From Jeotgalibaca caeni (GTDB taxonomy: Bacteria > Bacillota > Bacilli > Lactobacillales > Aerococcaceae): 50,049 nucleotides of DNA. The first letter of the stretch is position 1; every line of letters starts with the position of its first letter. Made by a program: the position numbers and the translations under genes. The stretch spans positions 1 through 50,049 of the forward strand of contig NZ_JARBEA010000013.1 in the NCBI RefSeq assembly GCF_028863945.1. Reading direction: 5' to 3'. Shown here piece by piece: positions 26,927-36,609 of this stretch. The notes under the pieces are model-generated. The model saw nothing but the letters and a program-made list of their open reading frames with translations, was not told the origin of the DNA and searched no databases.

Positions 26927-27856
26927 TTAATTATTATACCGCTCTTCTTTCCTTTTCGCACGTGGATGAAATGCGCGATAGTTCCGCTGTAGGGCGTCTT
27001 TTGTGACATGGGTATAGATTTGGGTGGAGGAGAGGCTAGAATGCCCCAGCATCTCTTGAACCGTCCGCATATCTGCTCCCCCGTTCAACATGTCAGTCGC
27101 AAAGGTATGCCGCAACATATGAGGATGTAATTCACCGGTCATTCCACTTTTTTTCATAATTTGCTTCAGGATATATTCAATTCCTCCCGAAGTAATCGGG
27201 TCTCCCAATCGGTTCACAAACAAATAGTCATGTTTCTTTTGCTGAGAATTCATCAAAGGAGTTCTCCCTTTCTCCAGATATTCCTCCAATGCTTCAAGAG
27301 CAAATTGACCGAAAGGAACATAGCGCTCCTTGTTCCCTTTCCCCATGATCAAAATAACTCCTAAGGTAAAGTCAATATCTCGTAAGCAAATCATGCGGCA
27401 CTCGCTGACACGAATCCCAGTAGCGTAGAACAGCTCTAATAAAGCAATGTTACGATAATCTAATGGTTCCGTTCCTTTGGCTGTCTCAAATAACTTCGTC
27501 AGTTCCTCGTCATAGAGAAACTTCGGTAAGCGTGTCGATCGATTTTTGAAGGAGATGGTGGCGACGGGATTTTCCGTGATTACTTTTTCTCGCACTAAGT
27601 ATCCATAAAACCCACGAAGACTGGATAAGATGCGTGAGATGGAATTACGGCTTAACTCTTCTTCATCCAAGTAGCTTAAAAACAGCCGCACATCCATCAA
27701 ACGAATTGCGGAAAGTGAAACCGATCCGCTGGCACCAAGGAAGTGTTCGAATTTTTTTAAGTCTTGTAAATAAGCCTTTACCGTTTCTTCCGAGTAACGA
27801 CGTTCAATTGCCAGGTAGTGGACAAAGCCTTCTAGAAGAAGTTGATTAGTTGTCAA
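26927..27856 (-). CDS. xerC: tyrosine recombinase XerC
   Basis: A 309-residue tyrosine recombinase that resolves chromosome dimers at dif. Catalytic residues, numbered from the start used here, are Arg149 (TGIRVSE), Lys173 (MGKGNKE), His246 and Arg249 (HMLRH), His272 (LGHSS) and Tyr281 (IYTHV). I use TTG at 27854-27856, with GGGAGGG upstream. An in-frame ATG at 27871 falls at the predicted transcription start, seven bases after the -10 box, and lacks a ribosome binding site. First gene of xerC-hslVU-codY. Confidence 0.93.
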   Translation of the reverse strand: MTTNQLLLEGFVHYLAIERRYSEETVKAYLQDLKKFEHFLGASGSVSLSAIRLMDVRLFLSYLDEEELSRNSISRILSSLRGFYGYLVREKVITENPVATISFKNRSTRLPKFLYDEELTKLFETAKGTEPLDYRNIALLELFYATGIRVSECRMICLRDIDFTLGVILIMGKGNKERYVPFGQFALEALEEYLEKGRTPLMNSQQKKHDYLFVNRLGDPITSGGIEYILKQIMKKSGMTGELHPHMLRHTFATDMLNGGADMRTVQEMLGHSSLSSTQIYTHVTKDALQRNYRAFHPRAKRKEERYNN

Positions 27857-27877
27857 AAGTATCCCTCCCATCTATCC

Positions 27878-27886
27878 ATTTTACCA
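27878..27886 (-). promoter_or_regulatory. extended -10 promoter of xerC-hslVU-codY
   Basis: On the minus strand TGGTAAAAT (TAAAAT at plus 27878-27883), located just upstream of xerC and after the topA terminator. The -35 box is weak. Its position supports the TTG start of xerC. Confidence 0.5.
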
Positions 27887-27972
27887 TAGGAAGCAACCCG
27901 GGAGTATGTCCTTTTTAGCGGTAATCGCAGGCAGAAAACTGACCCCATTTTTGTTACCGCTTCCTTTTTTTG

Positions 27973-28007
27973 AAAAAGCAGTACCACTCCTAGTAGAGTG
28001 GCTGCTT
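27973..28007 (-). terminator. terminator of topA
   Basis: AAGCAG plus CCACTC (27976-27989, two-base bulge) pair with GAGTGG plus CTGCTT (27996-28007) around CTAGTA, followed by TTTC on the minus strand. It lies four bases past the topA stop. Confidence 0.75.
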
Positions 28008-28010
28008 CGT

Positions 28011-30074
28011 TTATTTATGTAAGGCTTCTTCGTAATCACAATTGCTACATTTTACTTGAGCTCCACCACGTACTTTTTTCTGTACGAGGTATTGGGTGCA
28101 TTTTGGACAATCTCTGCCAACTGGTTTATCCCATGAGACAAACTCACAGTCTGGGTATCGTTCACAACCGTAAAAGATACGATTCTTTTTCGATTTCCGC
28201 TCAATGACTTCCCCTTCTTTACACAGTGGGCATGTCACGTTAATTTTCTTCACGATTGCCTTGGTGTTACGACAATCAGGGAAGTTGCTGCAAGCGTAGA
28301 ACTTGCCAAATTTACCAATCTTAATGACCATCGGATGACCGCATTCTTCACAATCAAATCCAGCTGGTTCATCTTTAATTTCAATTTTTTCCATTTCTGC
28401 TTCCGCTTTAGTCAAATCTTTCTTGAAAGGTTGGAAGAATTGGTCTATAACTTTGACCCATTCCAATTGTCCTTCTTCGATTCGGTCTAAATCTTCTTCC
28501 ATCTCGGCTGTAAAGGAAATGTCTACAATATCTGGGAAATAACTCTCCACCAAATTATTCACGATCGTTCCTAATTCAGTTGGCTCGAATCGCTTCGCAT
28601 TTAATTTTACATAGTAACGGCGTTGAATGGTTTCAATTGTCGGTGCATAAGTCGATGGACGCCCTACGCCGTTTTCCTCTAATGATTTAATGAGGGTTGC
28701 TTCTGAATAGCGTGCTGGTGGTTGTGTGAAATGTTGATTCGGCACAATATCCTTCGCATAAACAGTATCGCCAACTTCTAGATTCGGTAACAAGTTATCC
28801 TTGGTTTTTGAATCTTGGTACACTTTCCGGAATCCCGGGAAGTTTTCTTTGGATCCATTCGCACGAAAGACAACTTCTCCATTAGACAAGTCTAACCGCA
28901 TCGTATCAAAAATAGCCGGTGTCATTTGGCTAGCTACAAAACGTGACCAAATTAATTGATACAGTTTGAATTGATCCTTGGTTAAGTAAGCTTCGATATC
29001 TTCCGGTCTTTTCAGTACATTAGAAGGTCGAATCGCCTCATGGGCATCTTGCGCGCCCCCCTTGACAGCATCCTTACGAGGATTATTCCGTGCATATTCA
29101 TCACCGTATTGAGAAACAATGAAGTCATGCGCTTCTTTCTCAGCACCACTGGAAATTCGGGTTGAATCTGTACGCATATACGTGATTAGACCAACGGAGC
29201 CTTCTTTTCCAAGGGAAATCCCTTCATAGAGCTGTTGTGCCACCATCATGGTTTTACGTGTACGGAAGTTTAACTTGTTCGCTGCATCTTGTTGCAAACT
29301 TGATGTCGTAAAAGGAGCAGAAGGATTCCGTTTTTGTTGTTTCTTCGTGACATCTGTCACTTGGAATTCATTTCCATTGATTCTTCCAAGCATCTCTTTT
29401 GCTTCATCTTCATTATTCAACTTGACCTTTTTATCTTTCAAGCCATAATAGGCAGCTTCAAATATACTTTTATCTTTCTGGAAGGTACCATCCAGTGTCC
29501 AAGACTCTACCGGTTCAAAATTATTAATTTCTTCTTCACGGTCGATAATCAACTTCAGCGCTACAGACTGAACACGTCCAGCGCTAAGCCCTTTTTTCAC
29601 TTTCTTCCATAAAACAGGAGAGATCGAGTAGCCTACAATTCGGTCTAATACTCGTCTTGCTTGTTGAGAAGAAACTAAATCCATATTAATCGGTTGTGGG
29701 TTTTTCAGTGCCTCTTTTACTGCTGTTTTAGTAATTTCGTTATAGATAACTCTAATATTATCATTTGGATTCAATCCTAGGATATGAGCTAGGTGCCAAG
29801 CAATGGCTTCCCCTTCTCTATCCGGGTCAGATGCTAGGAAAACTTTTTCAGCCTTGTTGGCATACTTTTTCAATTCCTTAATGAGCGGACCTTTTCCACG
29901 AATCGTGATGTAGTCGGGTTCGTAATCTTTTTCAAAATCAATCGCCATTCGACTTTTTGGTAAATCGCGGAGATGCCCTTTACTGGCCACTACTTTATAG
30001 TTCTTTCCTAGATACTTTTCAATGGTTTTTGCTTTGGTGGGTGATTCTACAATAACTAAATATTTATACGCCAA
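28011..30074 (-). CDS. topA: DNA topoisomerase I
   Basis: A 687-residue type IA topoisomerase relaxing negative supercoils. TOPRIM motifs ([31 protein letters not shown]), active-site Tyr299 ([10 protein letters not shown]) and three C-terminal four-Cys zinc ribbons ([24 protein letters not shown] with matching pairs) are present. I use TTG at 30072-30074 because AAAGGAG lies seven bases upstream, and the ATG six codons earlier overlaps that ribosome binding site. It follows dprA, as in Bacillus; trmFO, which usually lies between topA and xerC, is absent here. Confidence 0.95.
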   Translation of the reverse strand: MAYKYLVIVESPTKAKTIEKYLGKNYKVVASKGHLRDLPKSRMAIDFEKDYEPDYITIRGKGPLIKELKKYANKAEKVFLASDPDREGEAIAWHLAHILGLNPNDNIRVIYNEITKTAVKEALKNPQPINMDLVSSQQARRVLDRIVGYSISPVLWKKVKKGLSAGRVQSVALKLIIDREEEINNFEPVESWTLDGTFQKDKSIFEAAYYGLKDKKVKLNNEDEAKEMLGRINGNEFQVTDVTKKQQKRNPSAPFTTSSLQQDAANKLNFRTRKTMMVAQQLYEGISLGKEGSVGLITYMRTDSTRISSGAEKEAHDFIVSQYGDEYARNNPRKDAVKGGAQDAHEAIRPSNVLKRPEDIEAYLTKDQFKLYQLIWSRFVASQMTPAIFDTMRLDLSNGEVVFRANGSKENFPGFRKVYQDSKTKDNLLPNLEVGDTVYAKDIVPNQHFTQPPARYSEATLIKSLEENGVGRPSTYAPTIETIQRRYYVKLNAKRFEPTELGTIVNNLVESYFPDIVDISFTAEMEEDLDRIEEGQLEWVKVIDQFFQPFKKDLTKAEAEMEKIEIKDEPAGFDCEECGHPMVIKIGKFGKFYACSNFPDCRNTKAIVKKINVTCPLCKEGEVIERKSKKNRIFYGCERYPDCEFVSWDKPVGRDCPKCTQYLVQKKVRGGAQVKCSNCDYEEALHK

Positions 30075-30158
30075 AGGAAAACTCCTTTCCATTATCTTTC
30101 AAGGACAAACGACTGTCCTAAAATCGTTACTCATCTTATGCCACAAATGTACAGTTTG

Positions 30159-31088
30159 TCAAATATTAATTTTATTTTTATTGTTTTTCAACAGCCAAAG
30201 TGCTTGTAATTCTTCAAAAATATCTTCTTCCGAAAGGACTAGTTTTGCTCCAGAACGAATCAATTCATTTGTTCCTTGATAGGCCGGATGCAGAATATTT
30301 CCTGGAACCGCAAATACTTCTCGATTCTCTTGCAAAGCCACATTAGCCGTAATCAAACTGCCTGAACGTTGCTTCGCTTCAACAACCAACACACCATGAC
30401 TCAGTCCCGCAATCAGGCGATTTCTCATCGGAAAATGATGCTTTTTGGGTGGCGTACCTAACGGATATTCACTGATTAGGAGTTGCTCCTTACCTATTTT
30501 TTCCTGTAGTCCTTGATTGGGACGAGGGTAGTATCGATCAATACCTGTTCCGATAATCGCAATCGTATTGCCTTCTAATCCCATTGTCTTTGTATGCACT
30601 TCTTGATCAATTCCAGCAGCTAATCCACTCACCGTGGTAATATGCTCTTTTATCAATGGGGGTAATAGTTTAGCCAAGACCTGTTTGCCATACTCTGTCA
30701 CGTTTCTGCTGCCTACAATACCGAGTCTGCGCCGGCGTGTCAATCGCCAATCCCCTTGATAATAGAGAACAACAGGTGGTTGATAGATTTCCTTTAAGGA
30801 GGGAGGATACTCTTCATCCAAGATGGTTACAACGTGTACGTTCCTCTTCTGGTATTGCTCCATTATTGTACTCGTATCCTGTGTTTTTTCAAGTATCCGA
30901 ACTCGTTCTAGAAGAGAAAGTGCATTTTTCATCCTTCTTCCTTGTTCCATAAATAAAATTTCCTCTAAAGAAAAATCTGGGGCATAAAGAAGGCAATCCT
31001 TTAGGTAGTTCAGTTGTTCCGTAGTAAAAATACCCATCATCGAGTAATGAATCAGCTTTGTTTTTATCGCTTCATTTTTTGTCAGCAT
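30159..31088 (-). CDS. dprA: DNA-processing protein DprA
   Basis: A 309-residue protein of the Rossmann-like DprA/Smf family, which protects incoming single-stranded DNA and loads RecA in natural transformation. Motifs: GIVGSRNVTEYG, SGLAAGIDQEVH, IGTGIDRYYP, FPMRNRLIAGLS and EAKQRSGSLITA. The ATG has AAAGGAG. It sits between rnhB and topA as in many Firmicutes. Its presence does not by itself prove competence, since it is widely conserved. Confidence 0.95.
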   Translation of the reverse strand: MLTKNEAIKTKLIHYSMMGIFTTEQLNYLKDCLLYAPDFSLEEILFMEQGRRMKNALSLLERVRILEKTQDTSTIMEQYQKRNVHVVTILDEEYPPSLKEIYQPPVVLYYQGDWRLTRRRRLGIVGSRNVTEYGKQVLAKLLPPLIKEHITTVSGLAAGIDQEVHTKTMGLEGNTIAIIGTGIDRYYPRPNQGLQEKIGKEQLLISEYPLGTPPKKHHFPMRNRLIAGLSHGVLVVEAKQRSGSLITANVALQENREVFAVPGNILHPAYQGTNELIRSGAKLVLSEEDIFEELQALWLLKNNKNKINI

Positions 31089-31145
31089 AATAAAACTCCT
31101 TTCGACTACTATTAAAGTAGACCAAAAGGAGCGAAATCCGTTTTT

Positions 31146-31919
31146 TTATTTTTTTAAAATAGATTTTATTGGCTCAAAAGTCTTTCGGTGAATGGGCGTA
31201 ATCCCATGTTCCTCTAAACCAGCTAAATGCGTTTTTGTCCCGTATCCTGCGTTGCGTTCGAATCCATAGTATGGGTATTCTTTTGCATAATCAGCCATCA
31301 AGCGATCTCGGAATACTTTTGCTACAATACTGGCTGCCGCAATGGAATAAGAGCGTGCATCCCCTTTAATCAGGGAAACTTGATGAATAGGGATGGAGAG
31401 TTTCATTGCATCAATTAACAAAGCATCCGGTCTATGAGGCAATGCATCTATAGCCTTTAGCATCGCAACTTTTGTAGCTTCGTAAATATTGATTCGGTCC
31501 ACTTCGTCTGCTTCAACCAAACCAATCCCTACATCCGCTCGCTCCATAATGATTTCATAAAGTTCTTCTCGAACTGATGCGGAAAGTTGCTTCGAATCAT
31601 TGATGGGTAAAGCTTCCATATCAGGCGGCAACAAGACTGCCGCAGCTACAACAGGGCCTGCTAAAGGTCCTCTACCGACCTCGTCTACTCCTGCAATCAG
31701 TTGATATCCTGCTTGTATTAATTTATTTTCTTCTATTAAAAGAGTTTCTTTTTGTTTCAGAAGTTGTACTTTTTTCTGTTGAATTTTATCCCACTGCTTT
31801 AATGCCAGTTGCGCGCCTTTTCGTGAATCAAGCCGCACCGTTTGAATCCACGGGTCGTCCGGAGATTCAATTTCCATTAAACGTTTCTTCAGTTCTTTAA
31901 TTGTATAGCTTTCGGTCAT
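31146..31919 (-). CDS. rnhB: ribonuclease HII
   Basis: A 257-residue RNase HII that removes ribonucleotides and RNA primers from DNA. Catalytic acidic residues lie in IAGVDEVGRGPLAGPVVAAA and LLIDAMKL; SYSIAAASIVAKVFRD is also typical. The chosen ATG (31917-31919, MTESYTIKELKKRLMEI) matches the usual N-terminus and has AAGGAG ten bases upstream, overlapping the rbgA end. An ATG 12 codons earlier would overlap rbgA further. Confidence 0.94.
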   Translation of the reverse strand: MTESYTIKELKKRLMEIESPDDPWIQTVRLDSRKGAQLALKQWDKIQQKKVQLLKQKETLLIEENKLIQAGYQLIAGVDEVGRGPLAGPVVAAAVLLPPDMEALPINDSKQLSASVREELYEIIMERADVGIGLVEADEVDRINIYEATKVAMLKAIDALPHRPDALLIDAMKLSIPIHQVSLIKGDARSYSIAAASIVAKVFRDRLMADYAKEYPYYGFERNAGYGTKTHLAGLEEHGITPIHRKTFEPIKSILKK

Positions 31920-31926
31920 TCGTTTT

Positions 31927-32784
31927 TTACTCCTTCGTTGGCGTTGGAACTTCATCTAGTGTAAAAGGTCCTAGTTTTCCATCGCGAATATCGAAGACCA
32001 ACTTTTCGCTGGCTCGGTCGAAATCATCACCATAATTCATTTTTTTAGTCAGATCCATCAACAAACCTGGCAAGTCATCCATCCGATTTTCTTCATCAAT
32101 TCGATAAGCAGCCTGAAGACGGCCCGGGTAATTCGTTAAGAAGAAACGTAAGGCATATAACGCAATATCATCTTTGTGGAACAGAGCATCTTTAATTGCT
32201 CCGCTCAATGCGAGTTTAACACCAATTTCTTGATCCTCAAATTTTGGCCATAAAATTCCAGGTGTATCCAGCAATTCAAAGTCATTACCAATTTTCATCC
32301 ATTTTTGTTGCTGCGTGACTCCTGGACGATTTGCTGTTTTCGCTTGATTCTTCTTAATCATTTGATTAATAAAAGTGGATTTCCCCACGTTTGGAATACC
32401 CAAAACCATCAAACGAATGGCTCGTGGCTGAACTCCTTTTTCTAAACGGGCTGCCATTTTTTCTGCCATCATATCTTTTAAGACTTTCTTTACTTGATTA
32501 ATTTCTGTGTGGTTAAAGACATCAATTGCAATTGCCTTTTGATCGGCAGATACCGTCCGATAATACCTTACCCATTCTTCTGTTTTTTTCTTGTCTGCTA
32601 AATCTGCTTTATTTAAGATCATTAGCTTCGGTTTATTTCCGACAATTTCTTCTACCATCGGATTTCTACTTGATTCAGGTATTCTGGCATCTACAAGCTC
32701 AATTACTAAATCAACCATTTTACGGTTTTCAATTGCTTGTCTTTTTGCTTTTGCCATATGCCCTGGAAACCATTGAATGACCAT
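31927..32784 (-). CDS. rbgA: ribosome biogenesis GTPase RbgA (YlqF)
   Basis: A 285-residue circularly permuted GTPase needed for late 50S subunit assembly. The G4 motif NKADL comes before G1 GIPNVGKST and G3 DTPGI, as expected for this family, and the start MVIQWFPGHMAKAKRQ is diagnostic. The ATG at 32782-32784 has GAGGAGG upstream; a longer form by 25 residues would lack conservation. Lies between lepB and rnhB as in Bacillus. Confidence 0.95.
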   Translation of the reverse strand: MVIQWFPGHMAKAKRQAIENRKMVDLVIELVDARIPESSRNPMVEEIVGNKPKLMILNKADLADKKKTEEWVRYYRTVSADQKAIAIDVFNHTEINQVKKVLKDMMAEKMAARLEKGVQPRAIRLMVLGIPNVGKSTFINQMIKKNQAKTANRPGVTQQQKWMKIGNDFELLDTPGILWPKFEDQEIGVKLALSGAIKDALFHKDDIALYALRFFLTNYPGRLQAAYRIDEENRMDDLPGLLMDLTKKMNYGDDFDRASEKLVFDIRDGKLGPFTLDEVPTPTKE

Positions 32785-32810
32785 ATAACGTTCCTCCTCT
32801 TTCACAAACG

Positions 32811-32839
32811 AAGAGGCTAGGACCTCAATCCCGCCTCTT
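32811..32839 (-). other. stem-loop between lepB and rbgA
   Basis: AAGAGGC (32811-32817) pairs with GCCTCTT (32833-32839). No T run follows on the minus strand, so it is probably not a strong terminator. It may be a processing or regulatory structure in the rbgA leader. Confidence 0.4.
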
Positions 32840-32851
32840 GTCGTTCCGCTC

Positions 32852-33484
32852 TTATTCATTTTTTTCTAAAAAACCAATTCGATTTAAGGGCCAGATCCGC
32901 AGACTGGTCGTTCCTTCAATCTCTGTTGCGGGTACGAAGCCAAAAGAACGACTATCCTTCGACACTTCGCGGTTATCACCCAACACCAGATACATGTCTT
33001 CTGGTACTTTATTACTTTCGCTACCAGGAATGTCCCATAAAGTGAAGTCATTCGTCAGCTGACGATCAAGAGATTCTTTCAATGGTTGTAAATATTTTTC
33101 TTCCACTTGCTCTCCATCAATATAGAGCTGATCTTCTTGATAGACAATTTCATCTCCTGGTACGCCGATGACTCGTTTTACGTATTCCTCCCCTTCTCCT
33201 TCTGGATCAGGTGCAGGAAAAACAACGACATCGAATCGATCCACAGTACCGAGTCGATTGAGGATTAGACGATCTCCGTCCAACATGGTTGGTACCATGG
33301 AGTCCCCGGAAACCTGGAAAGGAAAAAATAGAAACGTGCGAATGAGCACGAATAATACATAGGCCACCCCTACCGAAATCAATATATTGATGATTTCTTT
33401 CAGTATATTGCCTTCTTTCGGCGGTGGTGTACTACTTACTCTTCTTTTTCGCTCCTTCGAATAATTTCTCGATTTATCCTTCAT
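32852..33484 (-). CDS. lepB: signal peptidase I (first of tandem pair, nearer rbgA)
   Basis: A 210-residue type I signal peptidase. A basic N-terminus precedes one membrane helix (about residues 28-54), then catalytic Ser62 (VSGDSMVPTM) and general-base Lys103 (YVKRVIGVPGDE), and GDNREVSKDSRSFG. It cleaves signal peptides on the outer face of the membrane. A second, shorter homologue is encoded 40 bp upstream. Both keep the catalytic dyad, so they are probably both active with overlapping substrates. Confidence 0.94.
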   Translation of the reverse strand: MKDKSRNYSKERKRRVSSTPPPKEGNILKEIINILISVGVAYVLFVLIRTFLFFPFQVSGDSMVPTMLDGDRLILNRLGTVDRFDVVVFPAPDPEGEGEEYVKRVIGVPGDEIVYQEDQLYIDGEQVEEKYLQPLKESLDRQLTNDFTLWDIPGSESNKVPEDMYLVLGDNREVSKDSRSFGFVPATEIEGTTSLRIWPLNRIGFLEKNE

Positions 33485-33523
33485 CCTCTCACGCCTCTCT
33501 TCTTTTCCCTTTACAAAATATTT

Positions 33524-34075
33524 CTAAGGAAGCACCACAAATGCATCAAACGGATAAATAACCATACGAGCCTTTCCGTTGATTGCTCCTTGGGGAACAA
33601 AGCCAAACATCCGGCTGTCTTTGCTACGTGAGCGATTATCCCCCATCACAAAATAACTATCTTCTGGAATTTCCTTTTCTCCGGTTAATGATTCCAACTC
33701 AAAGTCTGGTGTCAGCAATTGATTGGAATTCCGATTTTCAGCTAAATGTGGCTCTTCTAGAGCTTCTCCATTAATATACAACTGATCATCCCGGTAAGCT
33801 AATGTTTCGCCTGGAAGACCAATAATTCGTTTGATGTATGATTCACCTTGATTATCGTGAAACAGAATGATATCAAAGCGTTCAATCTTTGCATATGGTC
33901 CATAGACAATGTAGCTGTTTGGCTCAAGCTGGGGACTCATTGAGTCTCCAGCTACATTGATAGGAATGAGCAGAAAATAACGAACAAATACAACGATTCC
34001 CATGGCGATAAGAGTTGCTTTTAGCCATTTTTCAACGTTTCCCAGTTTTTCAGTCATTCTTTTCATTTGTACCAT
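33524..34075 (-). CDS. lepB: signal peptidase I (second of tandem pair)
   Basis: A 183-residue type I signal peptidase with a single membrane helix (about residues 19-38), Ser45 (VAGDSMSPQL), Lys82 (YIKRIIGLPGE) and GDNRSRSKDSRMFG. It overlaps the 3' end of the S41 protease gene by 26 bp, with AAGGA five bases before the ATG. The two peptidases are clearly diverged from each other, so the duplication is not recent. Confidence 0.94.
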   Translation of the reverse strand: MVQMKRMTEKLGNVEKWLKATLIAMGIVVFVRYFLLIPINVAGDSMSPQLEPNSYIVYGPYAKIERFDIILFHDNQGESYIKRIIGLPGETLAYRDDQLYINGEALEEPHLAENRNSNQLLTPDFELESLTGEKEIPEDSYFVMGDNRSRSKDSRMFGFVPQGAINGKARMVIYPFDAFVVLP

Positions 34076-35567
34076 TCAGTTCCTTTATGACTTCTAATGC
34101 TTTTTGGTACTGCGTATCATTTTCTTCTATTACTTCGCGCAGACGATTAACCATCGCAACGGCGGTATCTTCTGTCAGCTCTCCTGTAACAGGTAGACTC
34201 TCTTCTGCTTGAAATTCTTCTAACGAGGAAATGGTAGCTTCATCGAAGTATCCATCTGCTGTAACCGTATAATCCATTGCTTCTAACATTTTTTCAACAT
34301 TCAATACTGCTTCCGACACTTCACCAAGCTTATATTCTGCAGTTGTATCAATGATTGTTAAGAAAGCATATTCTGGCAACTCAACTTCATAATCTGGTTT
34401 AATACCCTCATCATGGATCCAGTTTCCTTCTGGTGTGAGCCATTTCGCCACGGTTAGTTTTAACTCACTGTCAGCAGTTAATGGATAGATGGATTGTACC
34501 GTTCCCTTACCAAATGACGTAGTTCCGACTAGTGGAATATCTGCCGCTTCTTGAAGAACTCCTGCAACGATTTCTGAAGCACTGGCGCTGCCTTCGTCGA
34601 TTAACATCACTGTTGGTTCGGTAATTTGGAAATCACCGAATTCTTCGTCACTTGCATAAATCGGTTGAGGATTTCCTTCTTTCTCTTCTGTCTGAAGTAA
34701 GATTTCGCCATCTTCCACAAACATATTTCCAATCATCATTGCTTGGTCTAGTAAGCCACCAGGATTTTGACGGAAGTCGAAGATAAACTTACCTGCACCT
34801 TGATCTCTTAATGCCGTTACTGCTTCAACAATCTCATCATATGTTGGACGAGCGAAACTATGAACCGCAATCAAACCGACTTCCGGATTGCTTTCATCAA
34901 TCTCATACGTTACCGTCTCAATCGGAATGGTATCACGGAAAATTTCAACTTTAAATGTTTGGCTTCCACGTTGAATTTCCAGTTCTACTGACGTTCCCTT
35001 CTCCCCGCGAATCAGATTGACAGCTTCCGTAGCAGTCATTCCTGCTAACGATTCTCCATCTGCACTTAGAACGACATCGTTTGGTAAGAGCCCTGCTTTT
35101 TCAGCGGGCGAACCTTTAATAGGTGATACAATAATAATCTGGTCATTCATACTCATAATCTCTGCGCCGATACCTTCAAAAGAAGCAGAAATACTTTCAT
35201 CTAATGACTCGCTCTCTTGCACATTTAGATACTGGCTATATGGATCTTCAATTGCATTCACCATGCCTTGAAGGGCACCCTCCACCAAATCTTCTTCATC
35301 AACCTCTTCAATATAGTTGTTTAGAATAATTTCATAAACAGCTTCCAGATTATGCGCACCTTCTACTGCTCCCATCGATGCAGGAGAATCACTCGTTTCA
35401 TCGGCTCCATTGAAACTAGGCACCTCTTCTTGATCCGCTAATAAACGTGAGGCTCCAAATGACAGTAATGCAACGATTACAAGAGAAAGAAAATAAATTG
35501 GTAATTTCACACCAACTTGTCTTTTTTTGCTGCCTTTTACTTTCTTTTTATAGTGTCGATTGTCCAT
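34050..35567 (-). CDS. S41-family C-terminal processing peptidase (CtpA/CtpB-like)
   Basis: A 505-residue exported protease. Basic N-terminus and a membrane anchor (about residues 24-44), a PDZ domain (about 110-195), the S41 catalytic domain with FDFRQNPGGLLDQ, Ser in DEGSASASEIVAG and Lys in SFGKGTVQS, then a C-terminal peptidoglycan-binding-like domain (about 410-480). Such proteases trim proteins at the cell surface. GAGGAGGTG lies before the ATG. Upstream of the two signal peptidases in the same transcript, which groups three secretion-linked peptidases. Confidence 0.92.
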   Translation of the reverse strand: MDNRHYKKKVKGSKKRQVGVKLPIYFLSLVIVALLSFGASRLLADQEEVPSFNGADETSDSPASMGAVEGAHNLEAVYEIILNNYIEEVDEEDLVEGALQGMVNAIEDPYSQYLNVQESESLDESISASFEGIGAEIMSMNDQIIIVSPIKGSPAEKAGLLPNDVVLSADGESLAGMTATEAVNLIRGEKGTSVELEIQRGSQTFKVEIFRDTIPIETVTYEIDESNPEVGLIAVHSFARPTYDEIVEAVTALRDQGAGKFIFDFRQNPGGLLDQAMMIGNMFVEDGEILLQTEEKEGNPQPIYASDEEFGDFQITEPTVMLIDEGSASASEIVAGVLQEAADIPLVGTTSFGKGTVQSIYPLTADSELKLTVAKWLTPEGNWIHDEGIKPDYEVELPEYAFLTIIDTTAEYKLGEVSEAVLNVEKMLEAMDYTVTADGYFDEATISSLEEFQAEESLPVTGELTEDTAVAMVNRLREVIEENDTQYQKALEVIKELNGTNEKND

Positions 35568-35611
35568 AATGAAGGGTCACCTCCTCTTCCTTTTGTGGAA
35601 TAGTTTTGAGG

Positions 35612-36319
35612 TCAGTCTTTTAGGCTGCTCTCTAAAGCAATAATCATCATATCATCAAACGTTTTTTCTCGTTCTTCAGATGTTGTTTCTTCACCTGTCA
35701 ATAAATGATCGCTGATTGTAAGAATAGCTAAAGCTCTGCGATTATGTTGTGCAGCAAGCATATACAAACCTGTTGCTTCCATTTCAACTGCCAGTACACC
35801 ATAATCAGCAAGCTTCTTCTTATCTAATTCTGCATTGTAGAAACGATCGGAAGAAAGAACATTCCCTACATGGACATTTAGATTACGTTCTTTTGCAAGA
35901 TGATAGGCACGATCTAATAACTCAAAGTTCGCAATCGGGGCAAAGTTTACTTGGCCTTGGAAAATATTTTGCACAACACTCGAATCAGTAGTTGCGCCTT
36001 GAGCTAAAACAAGATCCCTGATGTGAACATCTTCTTGAAGGCCGCCTGCAGAACCAACTCGAATTAAGTTTTGAACATTGTATTCAGTAATCAGTTCATT
36101 GGCATAAATCATCATTGATGGTAATCCCATCCCGGTTCCTTGAACAGAAACACGTTTCCCTTTATACGTTCCGGTATAACCAAACACGTTTCGAACAGAA
36201 TTATACTGTACTACATCTTCCAAATACGTTTCGGCGATGTATTTGGCACGTAATGGATCTCCTGGTAATAAAACTGTTTCTGCTATTTCTCCTGGTTTTG
36301 CTGCAATATGTACACTCAT
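35612..36319 (-). CDS. deoD: purine-nucleoside phosphorylase
   Basis: A 235-residue hexameric-type (DeoD) phosphorylase that splits purine nucleosides to base and ribose-1-phosphate. Signatures: [40 protein letters not shown] and [13 protein letters not shown]. The ATG shares a base with the stop of the small YozE-like gene (TAATG). It looks like a housekeeping salvage gene embedded in the protease/peptidase operon. Confidence 0.95.
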   Translation of the reverse strand: MSVHIAAKPGEIAETVLLPGDPLRAKYIAETYLEDVVQYNSVRNVFGYTGTYKGKRVSVQGTGMGLPSMMIYANELITEYNVQNLIRVGSAGGLQEDVHIRDLVLAQGATTDSSVVQNIFQGQVNFAPIANFELLDRAYHLAKERNLNVHVGNVLSSDRFYNAELDKKKLADYGVLAVEMEATGLYMLAAQHNRRALAILTISDHLLTGEETTSEEREKTFDDMMIIALESSLKD

Positions 36320-36576
36320 TATGCTTCCTCACTTTTCATTATTGTTTTACTTGCTTGTTCTTTCCGTTCTTTATAAAGCTGATACATTTCATCAAAGGCA
36401 GAAATATGATTGGTGTATTCTCCACTCAATTCCAAATAATCTGCTAACTCATAATAATCGGAATGATTACGTGGAAAACCACTATCTTCTTCCAGTTTAT
36501 TAGCGAAATGCGTTAAAGAATCCTTTTTATAAGGATCGCGAAAAGTCATTGCAAATTGAAAAAACTGCTGATCCAT
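36319..36576 (-). CDS. YozE-family small protein
   Basis: An 85-residue protein starting [20 protein letters not shown] and ending in a run resembling the YozE SAM-like helical fold ([16 protein letters not shown]). Family function is unknown. A GTG three codons upstream overlaps the ribosome binding site; the ATG at 36574-36576 is the more likely start, with GGTGG at five bases. Translationally coupled to deoD. Confidence 0.8.
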   Translation of the reverse strand: MDQQFFQFAMTFRDPYKKDSLTHFANKLEEDSGFPRNHSDYYELADYLELSGEYTNHISAFDEMYQLYKERKEQASKTIMKSEEA

Positions 36577-36609
36577 TTTGTCCACCCCTTCTTAAAGGAT
36601 TGCTTTCTC

